Positions 16,073 through 25,142 of a stretch of DNA of 44,094 bases are shown one piece after another. Location of the stretch: assembly GCA_030625695.1 (NCBI GenBank), contig DAOUQK010000002.1, forward strand, positions 1-44,094, written 5' to 3'. The notes under the pieces were generated by a model. It saw only the letters and a program-made list of their open reading frames with translations. It was not told the origin of the DNA and made no database searches. The stretch's first letter is position 1, and each line of letters starts with the position of its first letter. This DNA is from Paracoccaceae bacterium. GTDB lineage: Bacteria; Pseudomonadota; Alphaproteobacteria; Rhodobacterales; Rhodobacteraceae. Made by a program: the position numbers and the translations under genes.

Positions 16073-16732
16073 ATGATTCGTTATCTGATCGTTCTCGCGA
16101 TCTTGCTGGGCGGCGCTGTGCCGATTGCAGGGTACGCACAATCGACTCAGGCCTCTGTGTCTGTGTCTGTGTCGGCTCAATCCGAAAAAGCCAAAACCCG
16201 GGGTGGGTTTTTCAAGGCGGTGCTGGTCAAGACCGGTATCATTCCCAAACCGCCGGTGAAGGTCAGTTTCAGCCGCGCCTGGGTTGATGCCCAACCCGAG
16301 CCGGAAGGCGACGAACAGTGGAGCTGCCTGTCCGAAGCGTTATATTTCGAGGCGCGTGGCGAGACTGTCAAAGGCCAGTTTGCCGTAGCCGAAGTGATCA
16401 TGAACCGGGTGAAAAGCAGCCGCTTTCCCGAAACCCTGTGCGGGGTGATCAATCAGGGGACGGCATCAGGGCGCAAGTATCAGTGTCAGTTCACCTATAA
16501 TTGCGATGGCTATAAAAACGTAATCGCCGAGCATCAGGCGTATGAGCGGGTGTCAAAAGTGGCGCGCGCCATCATTGACCAGGCCGAAGGGTCGGGTGCA
16601 TTGACCGGCGGGGCAACACATTACCATACCTCAGCCGTTAGCCCGGCGTGGTCGCGTATCTATAAAAACACGGCGCGCATTGGGGTGCATCTGTTTTATC
16701 GTCACAACTATCGAACAGCCAATAACGATTGA
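16073..16732 (+). CDS. Cell-wall hydrolase, SleB/Hydrolase_2 family, secreted
   Basis: 219 residues starting at MIRYLIVLAILLGG, with GGGGAA as ribosome binding site and a signal peptide ending near GYAQS. After a Ser/Val stretch encoded by a TCTGTG hexamer repeat comes the Hydrolase_2 domain from about residue 85: CLSEALYFEARGE (the glutamate of FEARGE is the expected catalytic acid), QFAVAEVIMNRVKSSRFP, LCGVINQG, CQFTYNCDG and the C-terminal GATHYHTSAVSPAW. Relatives are lytic enzymes acting on peptidoglycan (SleB, CwlJ). In alphaproteobacteria they are growth-related wall hydrolases, not germination enzymes. The IS1-like element ends about 113 bases upstream and may influence its promoter. 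Confidence 0.88.
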   Translation: MIRYLIVLAILLGGAVPIAGYAQSTQASVSVSVSAQSEKAKTRGGFFKAVLVKTGIIPKPPVKVSFSRAWVDAQPEPEGDEQWSCLSEALYFEARGETVKGQFAVAEVIMNRVKSSRFPETLCGVINQGTASGRKYQCQFTYNCDGYKNVIAEHQAYERVSKVARAIIDQAEGSGALTGGATHYHTSAVSPAWSRIYKNTARIGVHLFYRHNYRTANND

Positions 16733-16847
16733 TCGACACGGATACTGAAATGCCGTTTTGATGCGCTGATATGGCGCTGTTACCCCTGTTCTATCGTGTG
16801 CTGTTCCTGCTATTTCCTCTGCCATACCCAAAGACGAGGATCGCCCG

Positions 16848-17765
16848 ATGACATCTGATATTCACCTTGCCTTCGCACACCCGTCTGAACGGGCCGAGGC
16901 CACGTCTGACCGCGGTCCACTGGACCGGATATCGGTACGCGATCATGTGGTCGAAGTGGATATTGGCGCGTTTCAGATCGAACGCGGAACCACCCAGCGG
17001 GTGCGTTTTAACGTGGTGGTCGAAGTGCAGCCGCTGACCGGTGCGGTTGACGATGATGTGGACCGTATCCTTAGCTATGATCTGGTCACCGAGGCGATTG
17101 CGGAGGCTTTGGGCGAAGACCGTCTGAACCTGCTGGAAACCGTGGCCGAGCGGGTGGCAGCACGTATCCTGACCCAACCACAGGCGGCGCGGGTGTTTGT
17201 GCGGATCGAAAAACTGGACCGGGGGCCGGGCGATCTGGGGGTTGAAATTGTGCGTGGGCGGGATGATCAGGCAGAGGCCGCGGACGAGGCGCGCCCACAC
17301 CCGCGCCTGATGTATCTTTCCAATGCGGCGATTGCCTCTGGTAACCTGACCGGGTGGATCGACCAGATGCAAGCGCGCGACCGGCCTTTGGTTTGTTGCG
17401 TCGGGGCACCCGACGATGTTGCGCCGCAATCCGGGCAGGCGATGACGCAACGCCGGATCGACCTTTTGGCGATTGAACAAAATGCCTGGATTCTGGCTGC
17501 ACGCGATGCGCGTTGTGTGGTGGTATCAACGCGCACGGAATTGGACTGGGCGATGAAGAACGGCCAGATATCTGTCTGGGCGCCGTCCAAGATCGTGCTG
17601 GATGCACTGGACGGCCCGCTTGCCCCGCCCAACAATGCGGTGGCGTTGGCGGCCTGGTTTGCTGCCGGGTTCGCCGCCGATGAAATGCTGGTGATTGGGG
17701 CGGACTTGCCCCAGGACGGGCCGGTGCCGATGCGCGCCGTATCGGTGACGCAGGCGAAATTGTGA
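16848..17765 (+). CDS. folB: Dihydroneopterin aldolase fused to an amino-acid-kinase-like C-terminal domain
   Basis: Residues about 25-145 are a FolB domain (LDRISVRDHVVEVDIGAFQIERGTTQRV, DRILSYDLVTEAIAEAL, NLLETVAERVAARIL), which cleaves dihydroneopterin in folate synthesis. A FolB is usually about 120 residues; here there are 305. The extra part (about 155-305) contains LMYLSNAAIASGNLTGWI, VVVSTRTELDWAMKNG, VWAPSKIVLDALDG and NNAVALAAWFAAGFAADEMLVIGAD, which recalls the lower half of amino-acid-kinase-fold proteins. That resemblance is by eye only. The stop overlaps the GTG start of folP, so the two folate genes are coupled. The added domain could regulate the enzyme or have its own activity. 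Confidence 0.85.
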   Translation: MTSDIHLAFAHPSERAEATSDRGPLDRISVRDHVVEVDIGAFQIERGTTQRVRFNVVVEVQPLTGAVDDDVDRILSYDLVTEAIAEALGEDRLNLLETVAERVAARILTQPQAARVFVRIEKLDRGPGDLGVEIVRGRDDQAEAADEARPHPRLMYLSNAAIASGNLTGWIDQMQARDRPLVCCVGAPDDVAPQSGQAMTQRRIDLLAIEQNAWILAARDARCVVVSTRTELDWAMKNGQISVWAPSKIVLDALDGPLAPPNNAVALAAWFAAGFAADEMLVIGADLPQDGPVPMRAVSVTQAKL

Positions 17766-18760
17766 ACTATTACCGGGCGTTGGTGCAGCAGGGGGGCAAC
17801 CGTCCGCCGGGCGCGCAGGTGCTGGCTGGCGGTGACCTTTGGTTCACCCACGCCGAATGCTTGTCACGCGGCACACCGGCACAGATTGTTGTCGCCGCCG
17901 ACATTACGGACCCCGTGCTGACCCATCTGACCGCGCCCCGCGCAGCGGTGGCGGGGCTGAGCCTGAGCAAGCCTCGGATCATGGGCATCCTTAACGTCAC
18001 CCCCGACAGTTTTTCTGACGGCGGTCAGCACAACGCGCCAGAGGCGGCCCAAAAGGCCGCCTTGGAAATGGTGCAAAACGGCGCGGACATCATTGATATC
18101 GGCGGGGAGTCCACCCGACCCCGGGCTGATTTGATTCCAGAACCGCAGGAAATTTCCCGCACCGAACCGGTGATCGCGGCCTTGCGGGCGCAATCGGATG
18201 TGGTGATTTCGATCGACACCCGCAAGGCCGGCGTGGCCCGGGCGGCGCTGGGTGCGGGGGCCAATCTGGTCAATGATGTCTCGGGGCTTACGTTTGACGG
18301 GGCGATGGTCGGGTTGTGTGCCCGCGAAACCGCGCCAGTCTGTGTGATGCATGCGCAGGGCGACCCAATGACGATGCAGGATGCTCCGGCCTATGACAAT
18401 GTGCTGCTGGATGTGTATGATTTTCTGGCGGCCCGAATTGATGCGCTGGAGCATGCCGGAATTGAGCGCGCCAAAATTCTGGTCGATCCGGGCATCGGCT
18501 TTGGCAAAACAACAGAACACAATCTGACACTGTTACGTAATATATCGCTTTTTCACGGGCTTGGCTGTGGCATTCTGCTGGGGGCCTCGCGCAAGCGGTT
18601 TATCGGCACCTTAGGCCATGCCCCGCGCAGCGATGCCCGCGCGCCCGGATCAATTGCCATAGGGCTTGCAGCCCTGGCCCAAGGTGTGCAAATTCTTCGG
18701 GTACATGATGTGGCGGAAACTGCGCAGGCAATCAGGCTGTGGCAGGCGGTAAAGGGGTAA
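17762..18760 (+). CDS. folP: Dihydropteroate synthase
   Basis: Joins p-aminobenzoate to dihydropterin pyrophosphate in folate synthesis; the target of sulfonamides. The TIM barrel begins at RIMGILNVTPDSFSDGG (about residue 75). IDIGGESTRP, SIDTRKAGVARAAL, LVNDVSGL and the C-terminal GASRKRFIGTLG follow, all canonical. At 332 residues it is longer than usual (about 280) because of an N-terminal extension of about 70 residues (MNYYRALVQQGGNRPPGAQV...) that looks like a partial extra domain. The GTG start at 17762 overlaps the folB stop, and no later start gives a better context. The glmM ATG follows two bases after the stop. Confidence 0.96.
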   Translation: MNYYRALVQQGGNRPPGAQVLAGGDLWFTHAECLSRGTPAQIVVAADITDPVLTHLTAPRAAVAGLSLSKPRIMGILNVTPDSFSDGGQHNAPEAAQKAALEMVQNGADIIDIGGESTRPRADLIPEPQEISRTEPVIAALRAQSDVVISIDTRKAGVARAALGAGANLVNDVSGLTFDGAMVGLCARETAPVCVMHAQGDPMTMQDAPAYDNVLLDVYDFLAARIDALEHAGIERAKILVDPGIGFGKTTEHNLTLLRNISLFHGLGCGILLGASRKRFIGTLGHAPRSDARAPGSIAIGLAALAQGVQILRVHDVAETAQAIRLWQAVKG

Positions 18761-18762
18761 CT

Positions 18763-20109
18763 ATGCGGAAACTGTTTGGAACTGACGGAGTGCGGGGCCG
18801 CGCCAACATCGCCCCGATGACGGCTGAAACGGCATTGCGTATTGGTGCGGCCGTCGGTCAGTATTTCCGCCGCGAAGCGGGGGGCGTGCACCGGGTGGTT
18901 ATTGGCAAGGACACGCGCCTTTCGGGGTATATGTTTGAACATGCGCTGACCGCGGGGCTGACTTCGACCGGCATGAACGTGCTGTTGATGGGTCCGGTGC
19001 CGACCCCGGCGGTGGGGTTGATGACCAATTCAATGCGGGCGGACCTTGGGGTGATGATATCGGCCAGTCACAATCCGGCCGAGGACAATGGCATCAAGTT
19101 CTTTGGTCCTGATGGCTTCAAGCTCTCGGACCGCGTCGAGGTCGAGATTGAAGCGCTGATTGCAGCGGGTGCTGATCTGGCTCCGGCTGACAAAATTGGC
19201 CGCGCCACACGGATCGATGACGCAAGGTTCCGGTATGGCGAACGCGTCAAGGCATCCTTGCCACGCGACATCACGCTGGATGGTCTGAAGGTGGTTATTG
19301 ACTGCGCCAATGGGGCCGCCTGGAGCACAGCACCACAGGTGCTGTGGGAATTGGGGGCCGAGGTGGTGCCGGTGGGGACCACCCCGGACGGTCACAACAT
19401 CAACCGCGATTGCGGCTCAACCCATCCGGCAACGGCGGCCGAGGCGGTGGTGGCGCATGGGGCCGATGTGGGCATCTGTCTGGACGGTGACGCGGACCGG
19501 GTGATAATCATCGACGAGAATGGTCATATAGGCGACGGCGATCAGCTGATGGCACTTTTGGCGGATCGCTGGGCGGCTGACGGCATCCTCAAGGGCGGAG
19601 CACTGGTGGCCACAGTGATGTCCAACCTGGGGTTGGAACGGTTTCTGGAGGGCAAGGGTCTGCGGCTGGAACGCACCCAGGTGGGTGACCGATATGTGGT
19701 GGAACGGATGCGCGCGGGTGGCTTTAATCTGGGCGGTGAACAGTCGGGCCATGTCGTGATGACCGACCATGCAACCACCGGTGACGGATTGATGGCGGGC
19801 CTGCATTTCCTGGCGGAAATGCTGCGCTCGGGCCAGTCGGCCAGCGCGTTGGTACGGCAATTTGAGCCGGTGCCGCAACTGTTGAAAAATGTCCGTTACG
19901 CAGCCGGTCAAACACCGCTTGAGATTGGATCGGTAAAGGCCGCCATCGCCGAGGCCGAGGCAGCGCTTGCCGCCAATGGCCGCCTTTTGATCCGCAAATC
20001 CGGCACCGAACCATTGATCCGGGTGATGGGCGAAAGCGAAGATGCAGATGTGCTGAACAAGGCCGTGAACTCGGTCGTGGCGGCGGTGGAAACTGCGGTT
20101 TCTGCCTGA
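18763..20109 (+). CDS. glmM: Phosphoglucosamine mutase
   Basis: Converts glucosamine-6-phosphate to glucosamine-1-phosphate on the way to UDP-GlcNAc, for peptidoglycan and LPS. It is 448 residues, standard length. The start is at MRKLFGTDGVRG, preceded by AAAGGGG. The phosphoserine loop ISASHNPAEDNGIKFFGPDG, the Mg loop CLDGDADRVI, the sugar-binding loop GGEQSGHV and the C-terminal phosphate loop RKSGTEPLIRVM are all present. It follows folP after two bases, a folP-glmM linkage known from many bacteria. It converges on mtnA with only three bases between the stops and no hairpin. Confidence 0.97.
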   Translation: MRKLFGTDGVRGRANIAPMTAETALRIGAAVGQYFRREAGGVHRVVIGKDTRLSGYMFEHALTAGLTSTGMNVLLMGPVPTPAVGLMTNSMRADLGVMISASHNPAEDNGIKFFGPDGFKLSDRVEVEIEALIAAGADLAPADKIGRATRIDDARFRYGERVKASLPRDITLDGLKVVIDCANGAAWSTAPQVLWELGAEVVPVGTTPDGHNINRDCGSTHPATAAEAVVAHGADVGICLDGDADRVIIIDENGHIGDGDQLMALLADRWAADGILKGGALVATVMSNLGLERFLEGKGLRLERTQVGDRYVVERMRAGGFNLGGEQSGHVVMTDHATTGDGLMAGLHFLAEMLRSGQSASALVRQFEPVPQLLKNVRYAAGQTPLEIGSVKAAIAEAEAALAANGRLLIRKSGTEPLIRVMGESEDADVLNKAVNSVVAAVETAVSA

Positions 20110-20112
20110 CGA

Positions 20113-21213
20113 CTAACCCAGCACCCGCTCCGGGAACATTGCCGCCAACCCTTCGGGCGAGGCATCACAAATGCCGCGTTCGGTGATCAGCCCGGTCACC
20201 AACCGGCGCGGGGTGACGTCAAACGCCGGGTTGCCGCCCGGCGTGCCATCGGGCGAGATTTGCACTTCGCCCACGGTGCCATCCGCCAGCTTGCCCTGAA
20301 CATGGGTGACTTCACTGTCGTCGCGTTCTTCAATTGGGATCTCGGCGACACCATCCTTGACGGTCCAGTCGATAGTCGGCGAGGGTAGGGCGACATAAAA
20401 CGGCACGTTATTATCCTGTGCCGCCAGTGCCTTGAGGTAGGTGCCGATCTTGTTGCACACGTCGCCATGCGCGGTGGTGCGGTCGGTGCCGACGATCACC
20501 ATATCAACCTGACCATGCTGCATCAGATGTCCGCCGGCATTGTCAACGATCAGATGATGCGGGATGTCGTGGCTGTTCATTTCCCACGCCGTCAGCAATG
20601 CGCCCTGATTGCGCGGTCGCGTCTCATCCACCCAGATATGTACGGGGATGCCCGCCATATGCGCGTGATACATAGGCGAGGTGGCGGTGCCCCAGTCGAC
20701 CGTTGCCAGCCAGCCGGCATTGCAATGGGTGAGTATATTTACGACCTCTCCCGGCTGCTTTTTTGCGGCAATATCCTTGATGATCTCAAGACCGTGCACG
20801 CCGATCATCCGGTTGCATTCAACGTCCTCGTCGGCAATTTCATGGGCGCGCTGCATTGCCGCCGCTGCGCGTTCTTCCTCCGGCATCGGCATCAACAGCG
20901 CCGTCATATCATTCAGGGCCCACCGCAGGTTGATCGCTGTGGGGCGGGTTTCGTGCAGCACGTCCCAAGTTTCCACAATCGAGGCATCAGACGCATCACG
21001 CGCCATTTCAACCGCAACGCCATATGCCGCGGTCGCCCCGATCAGAGGCGCGCCGCGGACCCACATATCTGCAATCGCTGTGACAAAAGCGGCGCGCGTG
21101 GTCAGGTCAACAACGCGAAATTCATGCGGCAGCCAGCGTTGGTCGATGATCTGTACCTTGCCGGTATCGCTATTGTACCAGATCGAACGAAAGTCCTTGC
21201 CGTCAACCTTCAT
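20113..21213 (-). CDS. mtnA: S-methyl-5-thioribose-1-phosphate isomerase
   Basis: Converts methylthioribose-1-phosphate to methylthioribulose-1-phosphate in methionine salvage. It is 366 residues with the family motifs VRGAPLIGATAAYGVA, the active-site cysteine segment ILTHCNAGWLAT and the active-site aspartate segment VIVGTDRTTAHGDVCNKIGTY. The ATG overlaps the mtnK stop (ATGA), so the pair is translated together. The downstream salvage genes (mtnB, mtnC, mtnD) are absent from the window. Confidence 0.96.
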   Translation of the reverse strand: MKVDGKDFRSIWYNSDTGKVQIIDQRWLPHEFRVVDLTTRAAFVTAIADMWVRGAPLIGATAAYGVAVEMARDASDASIVETWDVLHETRPTAINLRWALNDMTALLMPMPEEERAAAAMQRAHEIADEDVECNRMIGVHGLEIIKDIAAKKQPGEVVNILTHCNAGWLATVDWGTATSPMYHAHMAGIPVHIWVDETRPRNQGALLTAWEMNSHDIPHHLIVDNAGGHLMQHGQVDMVIVGTDRTTAHGDVCNKIGTYLKALAAQDNNVPFYVALPSPTIDWTVKDGVAEIPIEERDDSEVTHVQGKLADGTVGEVQISPDGTPGGNPAFDVTPRRLVTGLITERGICDASPEGLAAMFPERVLG

Positions 21214-22484
21214 GTCCAGTCCCCCCGGTTGATTACCCGCGTCAGATCAAGAACCTGCGCCATCCCGGAAAACTGTGGGGCGTTTACAACCAGTTGCCGT
21301 CCCAGTTCCAACGCGCGTGCCTCGCAAGATGCCCGCGCATCCTCATCGGCGATATCCTCAAAATCGGCGTTATGCGCCAAGCCAAGGATGCGGCGGTGCA
21401 TCTCGACCCCGGCAAAGCCAAGGGCATCAACCCAGATCATATGCAACCGCTGCCCCAGCGCCTGTTCTGCGGCCAGATCATGTCCCTGATCCTCGTAAAG
21501 CGTCTTTTGGTACAGGATGCCGGTGCGTTCGGTCCGCCAAAGTTTCGAAAACTCGGTACAGAAACTGGCCCAGACGGTGTCGATAACGCCCAGAATCCAT
21601 TCCTGAAAATCCTCGCGCTGGCCCGGTTTCGTATCGTGACCGGGTTGCGAATAATAGGCCATGAAAAAGTTCGACAGCATCATGCCCACATCAAAGCCAA
21701 TCGGGCCGTAGGTGACAAATTCCGGGTCGATCACCTTTGTTTCGTGAGTGGTGACCATGATCGACCCGGTGTGAAGATCGCCGTGCAGCATGGTTTCGGC
21801 GTTGTTACAAAACTTGGCCTTCAGATGCTGAACACCAACCTTCAGGTCAATATCACTGCGCAAACGCGCCACGATATTGTCCAGTTGCGGTGTGTTGTGC
21901 TGGTTCATCTCGGCGTCAAAGTAAGGATCGGAAAACACAAGGTTTTCGGTGATGTCGCACAGCTCGGCGTTGTCGGCGAATAGCGCCAGATCGGCCTTGC
22001 GGGTGGACGTGTCCATCGACATGTCCGAGCCGCGAAATAACGTGCGCGCCGCAAACAGTCCCATTTCATGCGCCATGGTTTCATTGCGGTTGCCGGCAAT
22101 CAGAAAGTTGCGCAGGATCACATGCGGTTGGAAGAATTCCATGACGATCAGCGCCTGATCTTCGTCGAAATGATAAATCTCAGGCACCATGCCGGGGGCG
22201 CGCGTGGCCTGCCGGGTCAGCGCGTGATATTCAAAGAACGCACGTTTCAGCGGCAAGGGCCAGCTATCGCCGACCAGCCGCACATACGGCAGCGCCTGTT
22301 TGACAATCACTGCTCCAACCGGGCTTTTGACGATGAACACCAGGTTAAGGTTGCCGTCGCCCACTTCATCCGCGCTCCAGACGTCGGTATCTTTGCCTAA
22401 ACGACCGGTGATCGCACTAATGGTGCCCAACCGCGCCGCAATTGTGTCAACTGTCAGCGGCTGATAGCCGTTACTTTGTGTCAT
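21210..22484 (-). CDS. mtnK: S-methyl-5-thioribose kinase
   Basis: Phosphorylates methylthioribose, the step before MtnA in methionine salvage. It is 424 residues from MTQSNGYQPLTVD; this start is preceded by GGGGAAAGGATT, while an ORF extension to 22565 lacks support. Key segments: DEVGDGNLNLVFIV (nucleotide loop), the catalytic loop MLHGDLHTGSIMVT, KVIDPEFVTYGPIGFDVG (metal-binding DPE) and the family-typical KTLYEDQGHDLAAEQALG. It is divergent from the AroE-like gene across a 175-bp regulatory spacer and is the promoter-proximal gene of mtnK-mtnA. Confidence 0.95.
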   Translation of the reverse strand: MTQSNGYQPLTVDTIAARLGTISAITGRLGKDTDVWSADEVGDGNLNLVFIVKSPVGAVIVKQALPYVRLVGDSWPLPLKRAFFEYHALTRQATRAPGMVPEIYHFDEDQALIVMEFFQPHVILRNFLIAGNRNETMAHEMGLFAARTLFRGSDMSMDTSTRKADLALFADNAELCDITENLVFSDPYFDAEMNQHNTPQLDNIVARLRSDIDLKVGVQHLKAKFCNNAETMLHGDLHTGSIMVTTHETKVIDPEFVTYGPIGFDVGMMLSNFFMAYYSQPGHDTKPGQREDFQEWILGVIDTVWASFCTEFSKLWRTERTGILYQKTLYEDQGHDLAAEQALGQRLHMIWVDALGFAGVEMHRRILGLAHNADFEDIADEDARASCEARALELGRQLVVNAPQFSGMAQVLDLTRVINRGDWT

Positions 22485-22565
22485 CCCGAATCCTTTCCCC
22501 GTTTGCCTTGGCTTGCTGCCAGTCAAGGCCCGCACTTGTGCCCAGCATTGTGAACTCATCATCAT

Positions 22566-22595
22566 TTGTCAATACAAGCTGACAATTGATATAAT
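22566..22595 (+). promoter_or_regulatory. Sigma70-type promoter for the AroE-like gene, with inverted repeat
   Basis: TTGTCA (22566-22571), an 18-bp spacer and TATAAT (22590-22595), 64 bases upstream of the ATG at 22660. TTGTCA and TGACAA (22580-22585) form an inverted repeat over the -35 region and could be an operator. On the other strand TTGACA with AATGCT after 17 bp is a possible mtnK promoter. Confidence 0.55.
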
Positions 22596-22659
22596 GACAT
22601 GCAGACATCGCTGTCGCAATCACCGGGTTTATGGTTAAGGTTTGTAAGGATGTTTGACT

Positions 22660-23523
22660 ATGACGGATAAACTGCGGGTCGCATTGGTGGGGCAGGGCAT
22701 TTCGGCCTCGCTTACCCCGGCCATGCATGAGGCAGAGGCGCGCGCGCTTGGGTTGGACTATGCCTATGGGTTGATTGATACCGCGAATCCGGCCCACGCG
22801 GGTCGCACCCTTGGTGAAATTGTTGCAACTGCGCAGGCGGATGGGCTGGCCGGGTTGAATATCACACATCCCCACAAGATCGACGTGCTTGGGGCTTTGG
22901 ACGATCTTTCTGACGACGCGCGCCGTTTGGGGGCGGTGAATACGGTGGTATTTCGGGATGGCCGCAAGATCGGTCACAACACGGATCATTCCGGGTTCTA
23001 TGCGGCATTCAAACAGGAGCTAACCGGTGCGTCACTGGATCTGGTGTTGTTGCTGGGGGCCGGTGGCGCAGGTGCGGCGGTTGGGTTTGCGCTTTTGTCA
23101 TGTGGTGTCAAAGATCTGGTGTTGTTTGACCGGGAACGGGCGCGGTCAGACAATCTTGCCCAAAAACTGCGATCAGAATTTCCCGACCACAAAATCCGGC
23201 AAATCGAAATGCTGACCCCGCAGACAATGGAGGGGGTAAACGGCGTGGTCAATGCGACGCCGATGGGCATGGATAAATACCCAGGATCTGCCTTGCCCCT
23301 GCAATTATTGCATGCCGACCTGTGGCTCAGCGATATCGTCTATTTCCCATTGGAAACGGCCCTTTTGGCCCAGGCGCGTGCGCTTGGGTGCCGGGTCATG
23401 CCGGGGTCTGCGATGGCCATCTGGCAGGCGGTGCATGCGTTTGAATTATTTACCGGAAGACGCGCAGACCCGGCCAGAATGGGCCGGAGTTTTGCGCGGC
23501 TTGCCTTGCGAAAAATGCCGTAG
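22660..23523 (+). CDS. Shikimate/quinate dehydrogenase-like protein (AroE paralogue)
   Basis: 287 residues from MTDKLRVALVG with TAAGGA upstream; a TTG two codons earlier is less likely. N-terminal substrate domain: GQGISASLTPAMHEAEA, LAGLNITHPHKIDVL with the catalytic Lys in PHK, and GHNTDHSGF with the catalytic Asp. A Rossmann NAD(P) domain follows, with the glycine loop LGAGGAGAA, then NATPMGM. ITHPHK and HNTDHSGF differ from the canonical AroE pattern (NVT.P.K, NTDG.G) and recall the quinate/shikimate dehydrogenases of catabolism (QsuD/YdiB type). It is monocistronic, between divergent mtnK and a palindromic repeat whose TAG provides its stop. Confidence 0.85.
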   Translation: MTDKLRVALVGQGISASLTPAMHEAEARALGLDYAYGLIDTANPAHAGRTLGEIVATAQADGLAGLNITHPHKIDVLGALDDLSDDARRLGAVNTVVFRDGRKIGHNTDHSGFYAAFKQELTGASLDLVLLLGAGGAGAAVGFALLSCGVKDLVLFDRERARSDNLAQKLRSEFPDHKIRQIEMLTPQTMEGVNGVVNATPMGMDKYPGSALPLQLLHADLWLSDIVYFPLETALLAQARALGCRVMPGSAMAIWQAVHAFELFTGRRADPARMGRSFARLALRKMP

Positions 23524-23588
23524 GGTGGGTGAAACCCACGTATGCTTCCATTTGAACCCAGGCTAACGTGGGTTTCACCCACCCTACG
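23519..23588. repeat. Dispersed palindromic repeat (TAGGGTGGG family), two perfect 23-nt arms
   Basis: Left arm 23519-23541 and right arm 23566-23588 are exact reverse complements around a 24-nt centre; each arm also folds on itself through GTGGGTGAAACCCAC. It lies between the convergent AroE-like and dynamin-like genes and probably serves as a bidirectional terminator. It includes the AroE-like stop TAG. Confidence 0.85.
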
Positions 23589-23609
23589 CGATGTCCGGCA
23601 GGTCGTGTA

Positions 23610-25106
23610 TCAGGCAGGTGTTTCGTCTGCTTTTTCTTCCGGCTTGACCACTGGCATTTCAACTTTGGCCTCGGTCAACGCCAGTTTGCCTGATGGATCG
23701 GCATAGCTGTCGTTAAGGTTCTGGATATGCGTTGCCACCGTATCGCGCACCAGCCGCAGTTTTTTAGCGGCGCGTCTGCCCCAACCCGCAGGTTCAGTGC
23801 GGAAAATCGACTGGAAAAGCCCGGTGCTTTTCAGGAATGCCGCTTTCAGGTTCAGGTCAACCTGACCATAGGCTTCGCTCAAAGGCGCAGCGATGCGTTT
23901 GGCGATGAACCCGCGCATCCACAGGTGGAATGTCACCAGCATTATCACAACGGCAATGGCGGCGGCTGCGGCATCCAGCGTGTTGGCCGTGATCCATTCA
24001 GCCGAGAACACCTCGGCAGAGGGCGTCCAGCCCAGCCAGTACGACAACCCTATCAGCACCAGCACCAACAGGGCAAATGCCACCCCGTCACCGATCAGCA
24101 CCCCGCGCCGCCAGCGCGCCTTGGCGTCGCGTAGTTGCGGCAGCACGTCATGTTCAAGTTCATTGGCGACGGTCTCAAGCACGGAAACAATGCGATAATT
24201 GCGCTGCAATTCCACCTCGTCCATGCGGGCGTGGATCTTGCCCAGATCAATGTCACGCTTGGCGCGGAACCGTTCGCGCAACGCCGGGTCTTCGATCGGG
24301 GCGGCGGCATCTTCGTTGTAGATGGTATAGAACTGACCTGCCGCAAGGCCGGCCTGGGCGATGGAGCGCTGCCAGGCGGCGACCACTTCTTCGGGGTTAT
24401 CTTCGCGGGCGGCTGTATCTATCTGGTTGAGAATATACATGAATTTCGACGCGTCCGTGCGATTCACGGTATGGGACACCAGATGTTCCAATGTGTCCTG
24501 CATCGCGCCGGGTTCTGGGTGGCGGGCGTCAAAGAACACCAGCACAAGGTCCGACAGGTCGATAATGTGGTCGGTGATGCGCAGGGTTGACCGGCGTTGG
24601 TCATCGGCATCAAATCCGGGCGAGTCGATTATGATCTTGTTGCGGATTGCGTCCCGGTTGGTGGTGCGCAGTTGCAGATAGCTCTCAATATGTTTGCCTT
24701 CGCCGCGCGCCACCTTTTCGATCTCATGGCTGATGCGAAAGAACGGAAATCGTGGGTCAGCGTCCAATGCAGACCCGGGCAAAGTCTGATTGCCAGCCGC
24801 CCCCGAGGACCGGTGGCAGATCACCGTGAATTTGTCGTCCACCGCCTGATTGCCGGTGCTTTGCAGCTTGTCCCCGACATAAGAGTTGATGAAGGTCGAT
24901 TTTCCCGAACTAAACGTCCCGAGGATGGAAATCAGCGGCCACCAGGAAATCCGCGACGCCAGTGAGGTATCGCGGTCCAGCAGGCCGGTTTTATAAAGCA
25001 ACTGATCAAACCGGTAATAGGTTGGTAAAACGTCCAGAAGGGCCGGGTTTTCGGCCTTGAGGTGGCTTTCCAGACGTTCAAGCCGGTTGGTCAGAAAATG
25101 GCTCAT
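23610..25106 (-). CDS. Dynamin-like GTPase with two C-terminal membrane segments
   Basis: 498 residues. The GTPase domain shows the P-loop GTFSSGKST (63-71), G3 DSPGFD (161-166) and G4 NQID (227-230), with a threonine in KFTVICHRS as a possible switch I. A helical stalk-like part follows (about 275-330), then two hydrophobic segments (about 335-359 and 379-397) and a basic cytoplasmic end. The layout matches bacterial dynamin-family proteins that bind and remodel membrane, with anchoring by a hairpin. It is the last gene of the nine-gene minus-strand cluster, 36 bases after the TPR gene. The role in that cluster (membrane scission, tubulation or granule budding) is inferred from its class only. 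Confidence 0.85.
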   Translation of the reverse strand: MSHFLTNRLERLESHLKAENPALLDVLPTYYRFDQLLYKTGLLDRDTSLASRISWWPLISILGTFSSGKSTFINSYVGDKLQSTGNQAVDDKFTVICHRSSGAAGNQTLPGSALDADPRFPFFRISHEIEKVARGEGKHIESYLQLRTTNRDAIRNKIIIDSPGFDADDQRRSTLRITDHIIDLSDLVLVFFDARHPEPGAMQDTLEHLVSHTVNRTDASKFMYILNQIDTAAREDNPEEVVAAWQRSIAQAGLAAGQFYTIYNEDAAAPIEDPALRERFRAKRDIDLGKIHARMDEVELQRNYRIVSVLETVANELEHDVLPQLRDAKARWRRGVLIGDGVAFALLVLVLIGLSYWLGWTPSAEVFSAEWITANTLDAAAAAIAVVIMLVTFHLWMRGFIAKRIAAPLSEAYGQVDLNLKAAFLKSTGLFQSIFRTEPAGWGRRAAKKLRLVRDTVATHIQNLNDSYADPSGKLALTEAKVEMPVVKPEEKADETPA

Positions 25107-25142
25107 ATCAGTTGATTTCCAATACCTGTTGGGAGCGTGTTT

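Noticed and set aside
16154..16178. TCTGTG hexamer repeat in the wall hydrolase gene as a phase-variation tract
   Set aside because: The unit is a multiple of three and short, so it cannot switch the frame; it only encodes a Ser/Val linker.
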